Shown here one piece after another: positions 7,283 to 16,168 of a stretch of DNA of 64,000 nt. Below the pieces are notes generated by a model that worked only from the letters and a program-made list of their open reading frames with translations, was not told the origin of the DNA and searched no databases. Source of the DNA: Treponema sp. (GTDB taxonomy: Bacteria; Spirochaetota; Spirochaetia; Treponematales; Treponemataceae). Each line of letters begins with the position of its first letter. Positions within the stretch are counted from its first letter, which is position 1. The position numbers were made by a program, and so were the translations under genes. The stretch lies in NCBI GenBank assembly GCA_016296575.1, contig JAEDJA010000003.1:1-64000 (forward strand), read 5' to 3'.

Positions 7283-9181
7283 GTGGTAATCAATAATCTT
7301 AGCATTCAGTTACAATTTTCTGGTCTTGTTTTCCTTATTCTTCTATTTATTGACTATATGTCAAAAGGAAATAAGCAAAAAAAAGATTTTTTCTTTACAT
7401 TACTGTTCGTTCAAATGCTAAGCCTGATCCTTGATATTCTTACAACCATTGTTTGTTTCAAGGAAAATCGTAGCCTTTTTGAAGACAATGCCCTGCTCTG
7501 GTGGGTGCCAGAAACTTTGTGGCGCATGTACATTATTTCCACACTGATATTTGCCACACACTTTACTCTTCATATCATGGCAAATTCTGCAGGCCGTAAA
7601 AAATTTGATACACAAAAAATTGCTTCTATAATCCGCATTTTAATTATTGCCCTTGTCATAATTGATTCCATCGCCATTATTTATTTTCCTATTTCTTATG
7701 ATGATTCCAAACTCCGTTATGCCTATATCTGGAGTAATGGTGCAATTGTCCATTCAATCATCATAGCAATTGTTTATGGAATTTCCTTTGCCTATATTCT
7801 CGTTTACCGCAAAAAGCTTCACCGTATTCAGGTCATGAGCATTTTCCTTGGAATCGGGTGCATTGGATTTTTTGTAATAATCGAACTTGTATTTGAGCTT
7901 CTTGTTCTGGGTTTTGGAACTTCTGTTTTGCTTTTCATCATTTATTTTGCATGGGAAAATCCGGACATTAAATATATCAGTGAGCTTTCTGATGCAAAAG
8001 AACAGGCTTATATTGCCAGTCAAGCCAAATCCGACTTTCTTGCTTCCATGAGCCACGAAATCCGCACTCCAATCAACGTAATTTCCGGCATGGGTGAAAT
8101 GATTCTCCGGGAAAGTACTGAAGATCAGATTGTTGAATATGCAAAAAAGATTCAGACCTCATCCAGATTTCTTCTTTCTCTTGTAAACGATATTCTGGAT
8201 ATTTCAAAGGTTGAAAACGGTAAATTTGATATAAATCCTGTTAATTTTCAGATAAAACCTCTTTTATACACTGTCATAACTGATATTACTGATCGTGCAA
8301 AAGAAAAAAATCTTATTATCTGCAATCATATTGATGAAAATATTCCGTCAGTACTTTATGGTGATGATATTCGCATTCAACAGATTCTGAACAATCTTCT
8401 TACAAATGCAGTAAAATACACCGAAAAAGGCGAAGTTTCCCTGGAGATTGATTGTATTAAAGAAGGTGAGACTGCCCTTTTAAAAGTATCTGTTCACGAC
8501 ACCGGCATTGGAATTAAGGAAGAATATATCGACAAGATTTTTGAATCCTTTGGCCGTATTCAGGAAAAAAAGACCCACTACATTCAGGGAACCGGACTTG
8601 GTCTTCCAATCACAAAACGTCTTCTTGAAGACATGAACTCGGAATTAAAGGTTCAATCCACTTACGGAAAAGGTTCTGTTTTTTATTTTGATTTAAGACT
8701 GAAAATTATTTCCGATATTCCTATGGGCAACATTTTTGCATCTGAAAAAGCAAAATCCACTCCTCCTGCACAAAAAGCCGGACCTTCTTTTGTTGCGCCT
8801 GACGCACGAATTCTTGCCGTAGATGATAATTCTACCAATATTTTTGTTCTGCAGGCGATTTTAAAACGTCTCCGCGTAAAATTTGAAGGCGTAACCAGTG
8901 GAAAAGCTGCTTTGGAATGCGTCAAAGAAAACCATTATGATATGATTTTCCTTGATCACATGATGCCAGATTTGGATGGAATTGAAACTCTTAAGCTCTT
9001 GAAAGAAACCAACATTCTTCCAGCTGGAACACCGATTATTGCACTTACCGCCAATGCTATCAGCGGAGCTCGTGAAACATATCTTAAAGCCGGTTTTACC
9101 GACTATCTAAGCAAACCGATTGATCCAGAGCGACTTGAAAAAATCATGCTGGAATATCTTCCAGAAGAGCTTATAAGATAA
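7283..9181 (+). CDS. Hybrid sensor histidine kinase/response regulator
   Basis: A 632-residue membrane kinase. The first 225 residues hold about six or seven hydrophobic helices with short loops, a membrane-embedded sensor with no large periplasmic domain. The HisKA helix has H258 in SMSHEIRTP. The HATPase domain shows the N box (NNLLTNAVKYT), the G1 box (DTGIGI) and the G2 box (GTGLGL). A receiver domain (about 508-625) carries the acidic pair DD (514-515), phospho-acceptor D558 (FLDHMMPD) and the conserved lysine in LSKPI. It would autophosphorylate at His and pass phosphate to its own receiver; no output domain is attached. The start is GTG; starting later would cut the first membrane helix. 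The ligand is unknown; divergence from the GH2 gene hints at a nutrient signal. Confidence 0.92.
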   Translation: MVINNLSIQLQFSGLVFLILLFIDYMSKGNKQKKDFFFTLLFVQMLSLILDILTTIVCFKENRSLFEDNALLWWVPETLWRMYIISTLIFATHFTLHIMANSAGRKKFDTQKIASIIRILIIALVIIDSIAIIYFPISYDDSKLRYAYIWSNGAIVHSIIIAIVYGISFAYILVYRKKLHRIQVMSIFLGIGCIGFFVIIELVFELLVLGFGTSVLLFIIYFAWENPDIKYISELSDAKEQAYIASQAKSDFLASMSHEIRTPINVISGMGEMILRESTEDQIVEYAKKIQTSSRFLLSLVNDILDISKVENGKFDINPVNFQIKPLLYTVITDITDRAKEKNLIICNHIDENIPSVLYGDDIRIQQILNNLLTNAVKYTEKGEVSLEIDCIKEGETALLKVSVHDTGIGIKEEYIDKIFESFGRIQEKKTHYIQGTGLGLPITKRLLEDMNSELKVQSTYGKGSVFYFDLRLKIISDIPMGNIFASEKAKSTPPAQKAGPSFVAPDARILAVDDNSTNIFVLQAILKRLRVKFEGVTSGKAALECVKENHYDMIFLDHMMPDLDGIETLKLLKETNILPAGTPIIALTANAISGARETYLKAGFTDYLSKPIDPERLEKIMLEYLPEELIR

Positions 9182-9204
9182 AATATTGAAAAGCTTCGAT
9201 AAGA

Positions 9205-9480
9205 TTAGCCTTCAACAATGGCAATGATGTCGTGCATTTTCAAAATCAGGTGATCTTCACCATCAATTTTTATCTGAGTTCCAGCGTATTTATCATACAT
9301 AATGCGGTCTCCGGCTTTTACAGTCATTTTTACATCGTCAGTACCAGGCCCAACATTTACTACAACAGCTGTCTGAGTTTTTTCCTGTGCTACTTCAGGA
9401 ATGATAAGTCCACTGGCTGTTTTTGTTTCTGCTTTATCGTTTTTTACCAGTACACGGTCTGCCAAAGGAGTAAGTTTCAT
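9205..9480 (-). CDS. groES: Co-chaperonin GroES
   Basis: A 91-residue GroES/Hsp10, full length, with the N-terminal PLADRVLVKN strand, the mobile-loop region (ETKTASGLIIPE, which docks on GroEL) and the C-terminal KMHDIIAIVEG. It caps the GroEL ring during protein folding in the cytoplasm. groEL is not adjacent: it is flanked by the sensor kinase and a DUF763 gene, and separated groES/groEL genes are also known in Treponema pallidum. A good ribosome-binding site (AAGAGGTG) precedes the ATG. No CIRCE inverted repeat is visible upstream, so HrcA control is not supported. Confidence 0.97.
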   Translation of the reverse strand: MKLTPLADRVLVKNDKAETKTASGLIIPEVAQEKTQTAVVVNVGPGTDDVKMTVKAGDRIMYDKYAGTQIKIDGEDHLILKMHDIIAIVEG

Positions 9481-9636
9481 TTATTTCACCTCTTAATTTG
9501 ATTATATTTTTGTTAGTTTATACTTTGAATTTATGAAAAACCAGGTACAAAGTCAAGAAAAAAGGATTTTCATTTTTGTTGATTTTACTATACAAAACTA
9601 CCGTTATTATGCTATACTTAACACAAGGTTTAATAC

Positions 9637-10950
9637 ATGATTAAGTCTGGTGGACATGCTGATCTTCCTCTTCATGGCGGAATAGTACCCAAATGGCTTG
9701 CTGATCGCATGATGGTCATGGGCACTCTCATTACAGAAGCACTTGTTGATAATTTTGGTAGTGATGAAGTTCTGGTGCGGCTTAGTGATCCAATGTGGTT
9801 TCAGTCTTTCGGAGCTGTTCTTGGCATGGATTGGCATAGTTCCGGCATTACCACCAGCGTTATGTATGCTCTTAAACGGGGAATTAACTCACGCAGCCAG
9901 GATCTGGGACTATATGTTTGCGGAGGACGCGGAAAGTACTCCCGGCTTACACCAAAGGAACTTCTTGAACATGCTGATAGAACCGGTCTTAATGGTGATA
10001 AACTGGTTGATACTTCAAAGCTCTGTGCAAAAATTGATAACAATGCTGTACAGGATGGTTTTCAGCTTTATCAGCATAACTTCATAGTTTCCAACAGCGG
10101 TAAGTGGACTGTGGTACAACAAGGCATGAACACCGAAACAAAAACTGCCCGAAGGTATCACTGGAGTTCTTCGGATCTTCGTTCTTTTGTAGAGAATCCC
10201 CACTCCGGTGTTGTAGGCGAAAACCGTGGTAGGATTCTAAATCTTACAGACACAAAGGCCCGTACTACCCGCGACAGAGTTCTGGAGCTTTCCCTTTGGG
10301 ATCCGGAAAAGCTTATCCGCGAAATAAACCAGATGAAAAGTCCTGCCAATCAAATGATTGTTATGGAAGGCGGAAAAGTTGCAAAACCCGTACAAAAAGA
10401 GGAAATTGTCAGAATTCCACCACCTTCATTTCAACGCTGTGGTCCTTTTGGTGAAGTGCTTCACAACACCAACGACCGAAATATCGTCATGCCTTCCCAC
10501 CACGATGTGCGTGCGGAAGATATTGACCTTAAGCGCCTTGGAGGAGTTCTAGCCACAGCCTATACTACACGGCCGGAAAGCTTTGAAAAACTGATGCTTA
10601 CTCCTGGACTTGGTCCACGAACACTGCAATCTCTTACACTGGTAAGTGAAATCATCTACGGAACTCCAAGCCGTTTTACCGACCCGGCCCGTTTCAGTTT
10701 TGCCCACGGTGGAAAAGATGGTCATCCATTTCCGGTTCCATTAAAAGTTTACGATGAAAGCATTCGTATTTTAGGACAGAGTATTGAAAAATCTAAGCTG
10801 GGAGACAATGACAAAACGGAATGTCTGAAGAGACTACATCAGACTGCATTGTATGTAGAACGAAACTGCCAGACTGAAGTTGATTTTGACAAAGCAACTG
10901 CTTACGAAAGAAGCATGTCTCCTGAATGGGACGGTCGCTGTGGGTGTTAA
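9637..10950 (+). CDS. DUF763 domain-containing protein
   Basis: A 437-residue protein matching DUF763 from its first residues (KSGGHADLPLHGGIVPKWL, then DPMWFQSFGAVLGMDWHSSG). Members occur in archaea and scattered bacteria. The family is of unknown function; conserved histidines and aspartates near the N-terminus and a helix-hairpin-helix-like segment (LMLTPGLGPRTLQSLTL, about residue 330) suggest a nucleic-acid role, which is only a suggestion. No signal peptide or membrane segment. It is divergent from groES and convergent with the deacylase gene, so it is probably transcribed alone. Confidence 0.88.
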   Translation: MIKSGGHADLPLHGGIVPKWLADRMMVMGTLITEALVDNFGSDEVLVRLSDPMWFQSFGAVLGMDWHSSGITTSVMYALKRGINSRSQDLGLYVCGGRGKYSRLTPKELLEHADRTGLNGDKLVDTSKLCAKIDNNAVQDGFQLYQHNFIVSNSGKWTVVQQGMNTETKTARRYHWSSSDLRSFVENPHSGVVGENRGRILNLTDTKARTTRDRVLELSLWDPEKLIREINQMKSPANQMIVMEGGKVAKPVQKEEIVRIPPPSFQRCGPFGEVLHNTNDRNIVMPSHHDVRAEDIDLKRLGGVLATAYTTRPESFEKLMLTPGLGPRTLQSLTLVSEIIYGTPSRFTDPARFSFAHGGKDGHPFPVPLKVYDESIRILGQSIEKSKLGDNDKTECLKRLHQTALYVERNCQTEVDFDKATAYERSMSPEWDGRCGC

Positions 10951-10979
10951 GTTTGCAGGTCCGCCTGTTAAAAACTAAA

Positions 10980-11471
10980 TTACAGTGCAAGATCAACAAA
11001 TTCTGCGTTTACAGCTTTAGCCAGGTCTTCCGGATTCAAGCTGATCTGAACGCCCCGCTGCCCAGCACTGATATAGATTTTATCATGCAGCTGTGCCATT
11101 TCATCAATATATGTGGGATACTGTTTTTTCATTCCCAAAGGAGAACAGCCACCCCGGATATATCCTGTAAGGTTCATAAGCTCTTCTGGTTTTACACTGG
11201 CCAGTTCCTTACAACCTACAACAGCTCTGGCTTTTTTAAGGTTTATTTCACAATTTGCAGCCTGGCAGAAAACATAAATCTGGCGGGTGTCACTTCGCAT
11301 AACAATAGTTTTGTACACCTGTTCTACTGGAATCCCAAGCTTCTGAGCAGTTCGTTCAGCGGCACCAAGCTCCAGTTTATGCTCACCATCGTCATCATAG
11401 GTATGTGATTCAAAAGGAATATTCTGTTTTTCTAGAATTCGCATTGCGTTAGTTTTTACTTCTTTGGCCAT
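10980..11471 (-). CDS. ybaK: Cys-tRNA(Pro) deacylase YbaK
   Basis: A 163-residue YbaK/EbsC-family trans-editing enzyme, normal length. The catalytic lysine is K54 in VYKTIV, and the GGCSPLG loop is at 107-113; both are hallmarks of the family. It hydrolyses cysteine (and other small amino acids) wrongly attached to tRNA(Pro), protecting translation fidelity. It is the last gene of the thyX-ybaB-recR run, 14 bases after the recR stop, and is probably co-transcribed. Confidence 0.93.
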   Translation of the reverse strand: MAKEVKTNAMRILEKQNIPFESHTYDDDGEHKLELGAAERTAQKLGIPVEQVYKTIVMRSDTRQIYVFCQAANCEINLKKARAVVGCKELASVKPEELMNLTGYIRGGCSPLGMKKQYPTYIDEMAQLHDKIYISAGQRGVQISLNPEDLAKAVNAEFVDLAL

Positions 11472-11485
11472 TGAAAATCTCCTGT

Positions 11486-12088
11486 CTAAAGCTGAATACG
11501 CCCACGGAAGCTTAGCGACAAGGTACGTTTATCAATATATTCCAGATCACCACCAACAGGGATTCCGGTAGCGAGACGGGTCACCTTTATATTACGGTCC
11601 TGTAAAGTTTCGGTGATTACTTTGTTCAGATAAAGTGCTGTAGTATCACCCTCCACAGTAGGATTTGTTGCAACAATTATTTCAGTAATCCCATCATTTT
11701 TGCGTATACGATCCACCAGTTCACCAATACGGAGCCTGTCAGGTCCAATGCCCTCCAGCGGTTTAATAAGTCCACCAAGAACATGGTAAGTACCCCGGAA
11801 TTCACGGTATGATTCAATAACACTTACATCCTGACTCTGTTCAACTACGCAAATCACATTCTGTTCACGAAGAGCGTCAGAACAAACATAACATGGATCA
11901 TCTTCAGTCCAGGCACCACATATAGAACAGGGTTTGATTTTTTCGTGAAGCACCTTCAATCGTTGGGAAAATTTCTTGCATTCACTGTCATCCACTGAAA
12001 GAAGATGATTTACTATACGTTGGGCACTTTTTTTTCCAATGCCCGGAAGTCGAGAAAAAGAATCTGTAAGTTCGTCGATTGCGTTCAT
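11486..12088 (-). CDS. recR: Recombination mediator RecR
   Basis: A 200-residue RecR, standard length. From the chosen ATG: a helix-hairpin-helix (LPGIGKKSA, 14-22), a four-cysteine zinc finger (C54, C57, C66, C69), and a Toprim domain (about 80-175) with EIIVATNPTVEGD. RecR acts with RecO/RecF to load RecA at gaps. The frame is open 6 codons further to a TTG, but the ATG preceded by GGGTGGG gives the usual N-terminus. ybaB directly upstream is the classic neighbour. Confidence 0.97.
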   Translation of the reverse strand: MNAIDELTDSFSRLPGIGKKSAQRIVNHLLSVDDSECKKFSQRLKVLHEKIKPCSICGAWTEDDPCYVCSDALREQNVICVVEQSQDVSVIESYREFRGTYHVLGGLIKPLEGIGPDRLRIGELVDRIRKNDGITEIIVATNPTVEGDTTALYLNKVITETLQDRNIKVTRLATGIPVGGDLEYIDKRTLSLSFRGRIQL

Positions 12089-12104
12089 AGTCCCACCCAC
12101 ACGC

Positions 12105-12138
12105 AAAAAAGCTGCTTCGATTTCAGGCTTGTTGCAGC
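12105..12138 (-). terminator. Possible attenuator between ybaB and recR
   Basis: On the minus strand a 5-bp GCTGC/GCAGC stem with an 18-base loop is followed directly by six T's, just before recR. The stem is short, so partial read-through is more likely than full termination. Confidence 0.3.
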
Positions 12139-12145
12139 CTCAAAA

Positions 12146-12451
12146 TTAAAGTCCAGGAATATTCAGTCCGCTTAAAAGTGGTCCAGTTTTTTCTTTGATT
12201 TTTTCCTGAATATTTGCCATAGCATCATGATGAGCTGCAATAATTAAATCCTGCAGCATTTTAACATCACGGTTATCTACACAAATAGGATCAAGCTGAA
12301 TATCAGTCATTTCAAATGATCCGTTCACAGTAACCTGAACCATTTTTCCGCCGGAAGAACCAGTTGCTGTAAGGGCCCCGATTTCTTCCTTTAATTTTTC
12401 GGCCTGTTCCTTGATTGCGCCGGCATTCTTAAACATTTCAAAAGGATTCAT
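12146..12451 (-). CDS. ybaB: Nucleoid-associated protein YbaB/EbfC
   Basis: A 101-residue YbaB/EbfC-family DNA-binding protein, full length: an N-terminal helix rich in Lys/Glu, the strand region (GKMVQVTVNGSFEMTDIQLDP) and a C-terminal helix with AAHHDAMANIQEK. The dimer binds DNA and bends or bridges it; a spirochete homologue (Borrelia EbfC) is well studied. Its ATG overlaps the thyX stop (TAATG), so it is translationally coupled to thyX; recR follows after 57 bases. Confidence 0.95.
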   Translation of the reverse strand: MNPFEMFKNAGAIKEQAEKLKEEIGALTATGSSGGKMVQVTVNGSFEMTDIQLDPICVDNRDVKMLQDLIIAAHHDAMANIQEKIKEKTGPLLSGLNIPGL

Positions 12452-13287
12452 TAGAGCTGTACCCCTGTAGCAATTTTTTCGTTGAAACGATCCAGTTTTT
12501 TTCCTTCAAGAGGATTTGGCTGTCCGTTCATTACTGCCCGCAGAGCTTCCATTTCTTCACCACTAAAGTTTACACCGTGTTCCATGTGGTTGATGAAAGA
12601 TTCTGTTGCCATTGGAGCCACTTTCTTACACATTTCAAGCATTACTTCTGCATAAACACGGATTTCATACTGTGCATGTGAATCCAGACGCAGTTTAAGG
12701 AAGTGGAACAGATTGTGGAGATCCATTTCCCAGTAGAATTCTGTATAAAGTGAAAGGGGAAGATTTACCCGTGCAAGCTCTCGAGCAACTCCATCATCCA
12801 GAAGTTGGCTGTAGTTTTCGTATGCAACCTTCTGTCCGTCAATCAAATTATCTACAACTTTCTGAGCAGTTTCTTTGTCAAAAGCTTCTGTTGCACGTCC
12901 CTGTTTGTTGTTTTTGCTCTGTGGAGAAACTTTGTCCAGCTCAGGAACATAGAATTCTTCTTTCATGACAGAATATCTTCCTGATACTTCATTCATGCGG
13001 CCCGTTCGGTGACGTACCCACTGGCGGGCAACAAAAATAGGCATTTTAACATGGAAAGTCATTACAACCTGTTCAAAAGGTGATGTGTGCTGATGGCGCA
13101 GAAGATAATCAATAAGAGCTCCATCTTGTGAAACTGATTTTGTTCCTTCACCATAAGAAACACGTGCCGACTGAACAATTCGCTGGTCTCCGCCAAAATA
13201 ATCTACCAGGCGTACAAAGCCTTTATCCAGAACCTTATATTCTTTATCCAGAATTTCTTCTGCTTCAGGTACGATACAATGTGCCAT
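12451..13287 (-). CDS. thyX: FAD-dependent thymidylate synthase ThyX
   Basis: A 278-residue ThyX. The signature is RHRTGRMNEVSGRY (R92-H93-R94 through S102), matching the ThyX motif RHRX7S. It makes dTMP from dUMP using methylene-tetrahydrofolate and reduced flavin, unlike ThyA. It is first in the operon with ybaB and recR, giving a DNA-precursor and repair group. The presence of 5-formyl-THF cyclo-ligase elsewhere in the window fits the same folate pool. Confidence 0.97.
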   Translation of the reverse strand: MAHCIVPEAEEILDKEYKVLDKGFVRLVDYFGGDQRIVQSARVSYGEGTKSVSQDGALIDYLLRHQHTSPFEQVVMTFHVKMPIFVARQWVRHRTGRMNEVSGRYSVMKEEFYVPELDKVSPQSKNNKQGRATEAFDKETAQKVVDNLIDGQKVAYENYSQLLDDGVARELARVNLPLSLYTEFYWEMDLHNLFHFLKLRLDSHAQYEIRVYAEVMLEMCKKVAPMATESFINHMEHGVNFSGEEMEALRAVMNGQPNPLEGKKLDRFNEKIATGVQL

Positions 13288-13369
13288 AATTAATCCTTAT
13301 ATATTGATTAGAGCCCCAAAAAATCAGGGCCCATTTATTTACGAAACAAAATGAAAGTTTTTTGAAGCT

Positions 13370-13933
13370 TTATTCTTCGTCCCGAACTTCCACATCCTTT
13401 ACTACAGTTGTATTTTTCATACGAAGCACCTGAATTGTAAGGAGTACAATTCCTGCAGCAAGGGTAAGAATGCCTATAATTCTAATAATACTCTTTCCAA
13501 GTTTTTCAGGTCCTATAAGGAACAGAAGAACAGCAGCAACAAGATGAAACAGGCTTTCCACTGTGATTGCTTTTCTGTCCACTGCACTGTCTTTCAGCTG
13601 ACTTGAAGCAAACAAACCACCAAAAGCAGAAATAACCAGATAAACACCTAAAATGTAAGTAATGGCAAACCAGGCAGTTTTCGCAATAAACAAAGGTACG
13701 ATTACTGCTATAAGTCCCATTACCACGTTTGCACAAGCTTTATACAGAATTGTTTTCTGAAAGGTTGTATTAGGTGAAATTGATTTTTCGTACATCAGAC
13801 TGTAAATACCATCAGCAATGGCACCAAGTCCAAGAAGAACAACCAGGGCTTTTACTACAAAAACAGGAGCAGCTGTAAGAATAACACCTGCTACTAGAAG
13901 CACTCCGCCAATAACCCAATAAGTCTTTTTCAT
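13370..13933 (-). CDS. DUF308/HdeD-type membrane protein
   Basis: A 187-residue protein with six hydrophobic helices arranged as three similar pairs, the pattern of HdeD/DUF308 proteins (MKKTYWVIGGVLLVAGV at the start; GLGAIADGIYSL). The C-terminal tail is charged and cytoplasmic. Family members are inner-membrane proteins, one linked to acid resistance in E. coli; the molecular role is unknown. It lies 32 bases after the cyclic-nucleotide regulator on the same strand and may share its transcript. Confidence 0.75.
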   Translation of the reverse strand: MKKTYWVIGGVLLVAGVILTAAPVFVVKALVVLLGLGAIADGIYSLMYEKSISPNTTFQKTILYKACANVVMGLIAVIVPLFIAKTAWFAITYILGVYLVISAFGGLFASSQLKDSAVDRKAITVESLFHLVAAVLLFLIGPEKLGKSIIRIIGILTLAAGIVLLTIQVLRMKNTTVVKDVEVRDEE

Positions 13934-13965
13934 ACACTCCTCCTTTCACAAACCTTTTTACTGTT

Positions 13966-15198
13966 TTAATTTTCGTCGATTTTACCGTAAACTCGTTTTA
14001 GGTCGTTGATGTTGTTTATAATAACATAAGTATCGTAGATTTCAATCTTGTGGCGTTCAACCAGTTTGTGCAGTTCAGCGTTAGTTGTATCCAATGGAAG
14101 ACCAGCCCAGTGAGCAACATCACCAACAGTAACATTCAAACGGCGCTGACGGTCATTTGGTTTTCCAGGATTCATCTCATCAAGCATAAGAAGAACATTT
14201 ACAACACGGGCAGAAATATCTTTGATAACAAGAATCTTGAATCGGCGTTTCTGATCGTAAATTCGTTTACAGAAAAGCTTAAGCAAAATCAAAGCAATCT
14301 GTGGGTTTCCAGTAATGAGCACCTCAAAGTTTGCCTTGTTGAATTCCAGACATTCTACCTTTCCATCAGCAAGACAAGTTGCAGAACGTGGAGAAGAATC
14401 AAGGATTGCCATTTCACCAAAGAACTCACCTGGTTTAAGAATATCAAGGTTTTTCTTTGCACCGTTTACACATTTTACCAGCTGAACATTTCCGCTCTTG
14501 ATAAGGTAAAAGCTGTCACCTGGTTCAAATTCTGAAATAATTACCTGTCCTGGCTCGTATGTTTTAGCAAAACGGGCAAAGGCTGGAAGACTGAAAATCT
14601 GAAGTGAACTTGCTTCTCCAGATGGTTCCGATGAAGAACCGTATGATGATTTTCGCAAAGCCTGTTTCTGTGCACGGAGAAGACATTCTTTAAGAATTGG
14701 TGCAACCTCGCCTTTTCGTGGAGAATCAGGGAAACGCTGAAGGAATTTTGTATAAACATCAGCTGCCGAACGGAACTGTTCTTCATCATAGAAGCTTTTT
14801 GCAACAGCAAGCATGCCAGACTGCTGATCTTCTGCAACGTTGTTCAAAATTGATTCAATCTTTTTGTGGATCTGACGAAGCTGGTTAGAAAATACACGAA
14901 GCATCTTCATAATCAACTGTTTGTTCTGGCTGAAAAGGATTTCAAATTCTTTTACAGAAAGACAAACTACCATGGCTTCTGTAAGAGCAGTAGCACTTTC
15001 TTCACGTGGGAAATGACCTAAAGCAGATTTTACACCAAAGAATTCACCTGGTTTTACCTGTTCTACTACCTGAGCACCAGTTTCAATATCGGTACTAGTT
15101 AGAACAAGAGTTCCCTGCTGCAGGATGTAAATGCGATCGTCACAATCACCTTCAAAGTAAACAACAGCACCTTTTGTATATTGCATAGCCTTTGGCAT
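13966..15198 (-). CDS. Dual cyclic-nucleotide-binding regulator
   Basis: A 410-residue soluble protein with two cNMP-binding (CRP-like) domains, about residues 8-115 and 210-325; both show the beta-barrel pattern with GEFFG and, in the second, GEFFGEMAILDSSPRSAT, the phosphate-binding cassette. A TPR-like helical stretch lies between (FYDEEQFRSAADVYTKFLQRFPDS). The C-terminus (about 330-410) has helices and a wing like a Crp winged helix (VTVGDVAHWAGLPLDTTNAEL). It is therefore a likely transcription regulator or scaffold sensing a cyclic nucleotide. The ATG is chosen for GGAGG 7 bases upstream; a longer frame of 12 codons is rejected. Confidence 0.82.
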   Translation of the reverse strand: MPKAMQYTKGAVVYFEGDCDDRIYILQQGTLVLTSTDIETGAQVVEQVKPGEFFGVKSALGHFPREESATALTEAMVVCLSVKEFEILFSQNKQLIMKMLRVFSNQLRQIHKKIESILNNVAEDQQSGMLAVAKSFYDEEQFRSAADVYTKFLQRFPDSPRKGEVAPILKECLLRAQKQALRKSSYGSSSEPSGEASSLQIFSLPAFARFAKTYEPGQVIISEFEPGDSFYLIKSGNVQLVKCVNGAKKNLDILKPGEFFGEMAILDSSPRSATCLADGKVECLEFNKANFEVLITGNPQIALILLKLFCKRIYDQKRRFKILVIKDISARVVNVLLMLDEMNPGKPNDRQRRLNVTVGDVAHWAGLPLDTTNAELHKLVERHKIEIYDTYVIINNINDLKRVYGKIDEN

Positions 15199-15273
15199 AT
15201 AAGGCCTCCATCTACAGATTATAATTCTACTCATTATACCACAAACTCCCTAAATGTGCTATTATTTTTTTGT

Positions 15274-16119
15274 ATGATTGATTTACACGTTCACACCACA
15301 GCTTCAGACGGACAGTACACTCCCCAGCAAATCCTAAACATGGCAGTTGAAAAAGGTCTTTCCGCCATTGCAGTTACTGATCATGATACTGTAAATGGAC
15401 TTGCTGAAGCTCAAAAAACCGCAGACAGTCTGGACATAAAGCTTATCCGTGGCGTTGAACTGAATATAAATTGGCCTACCGGAGAATTTCATCTTCTTGG
15501 CCTTGGTCTTAAAGAGATTTCCCCTGATCTTGCTGAATACATGAACACACTTCAGAAAGATCGCCTTACCAGAAACGACAAAATAATTAAAAAAATGCAG
15601 GATCTGGGCTATGACGTTTCCATGGAGGATCTGCTTGCCGATAATCCCGACGCTGTAATTGGACGTCCACACCTGGCACGGTATTTTACCAAAAAGGGAA
15701 TTGTAAAACATCCCCAAATTGCCTTTGATAAGTTTATTGGAAAAGGCAGACCCGCTTACGTAGAGCGAACAGGACTTAATCTGGATGAAGCCATTGTAGC
15801 AATTGTAGAAAGCGGTGGTCATCCTGTAATTGCCCACCCAATGTCCCTTTACCTTTCCTGGGGTAAAATTCCTGACACTTTGCAGAATCTTTTTGAACGT
15901 GGTGTTGAAGGACTTGAAGCTTTTCATCCTGGAGCACGTACCACCGACTGTTTCCGTCTTAGAGAACTGGGTGAAAAAATCGGCATGAAAATTACTGCCG
16001 GCAGTGACTTCCACGGAGAAAAAATTCGTGCTGACCGACGTCTTGGCCACACCTGCAGTGATAAAAAAATCAATGACTATCTTATAAAATGTGACGAAAT
16101 CCTGTCCTGGCTGTCATAA
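15274..16119 (+). CDS. PHP-domain phosphoesterase (RNase AM/YciV-like)
   Basis: A 281-residue PHP-family metal phosphoesterase starting MIDLHVHTTASDG. Metal ligands are visible: H5 and H7, D12, D36-H37-D38, E in RGVELN, H in IAHPMS, and the C-terminal SDFHGE. Order and length match the TrpH/YciV group (3',5'-nucleoside bisphosphate phosphatase/5'-3' exoribonuclease in E. coli). The frame is open 31 codons further, but the ATG at 15274 gives the family N-terminus. It begins the forward run and is divergent from the cNMP regulator. Confidence 0.9.
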   Translation: MIDLHVHTTASDGQYTPQQILNMAVEKGLSAIAVTDHDTVNGLAEAQKTADSLDIKLIRGVELNINWPTGEFHLLGLGLKEISPDLAEYMNTLQKDRLTRNDKIIKKMQDLGYDVSMEDLLADNPDAVIGRPHLARYFTKKGIVKHPQIAFDKFIGKGRPAYVERTGLNLDEAIVAIVESGGHPVIAHPMSLYLSWGKIPDTLQNLFERGVEGLEAFHPGARTTDCFRLRELGEKIGMKITAGSDFHGEKIRADRRLGHTCSDKKINDYLIKCDEILSWLS

Positions 16120-16123
16120 AAAG

Positions 16124-16153
16124 TTTTCATTTTTACGGGAACTGTAGTATAAT
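16124..16153 (+). promoter_or_regulatory. Predicted promoter before the 357-residue gene
   Basis: A consensus -10 box TATAAT at 16148-16153 and a weak -35 (TTTTCA, 16124-16129, 18-base spacer), 15 bases before the ATG at 16169. Confidence 0.45.
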
Positions 16154-16168
16154 TAAAGACCCATTATT

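Noticed and set aside
9481..9636. CIRCE (HrcA) element before groES
   Set aside because: No TTAGCACTC-N9-GAGTGCTAA-like repeat could be found on either strand.
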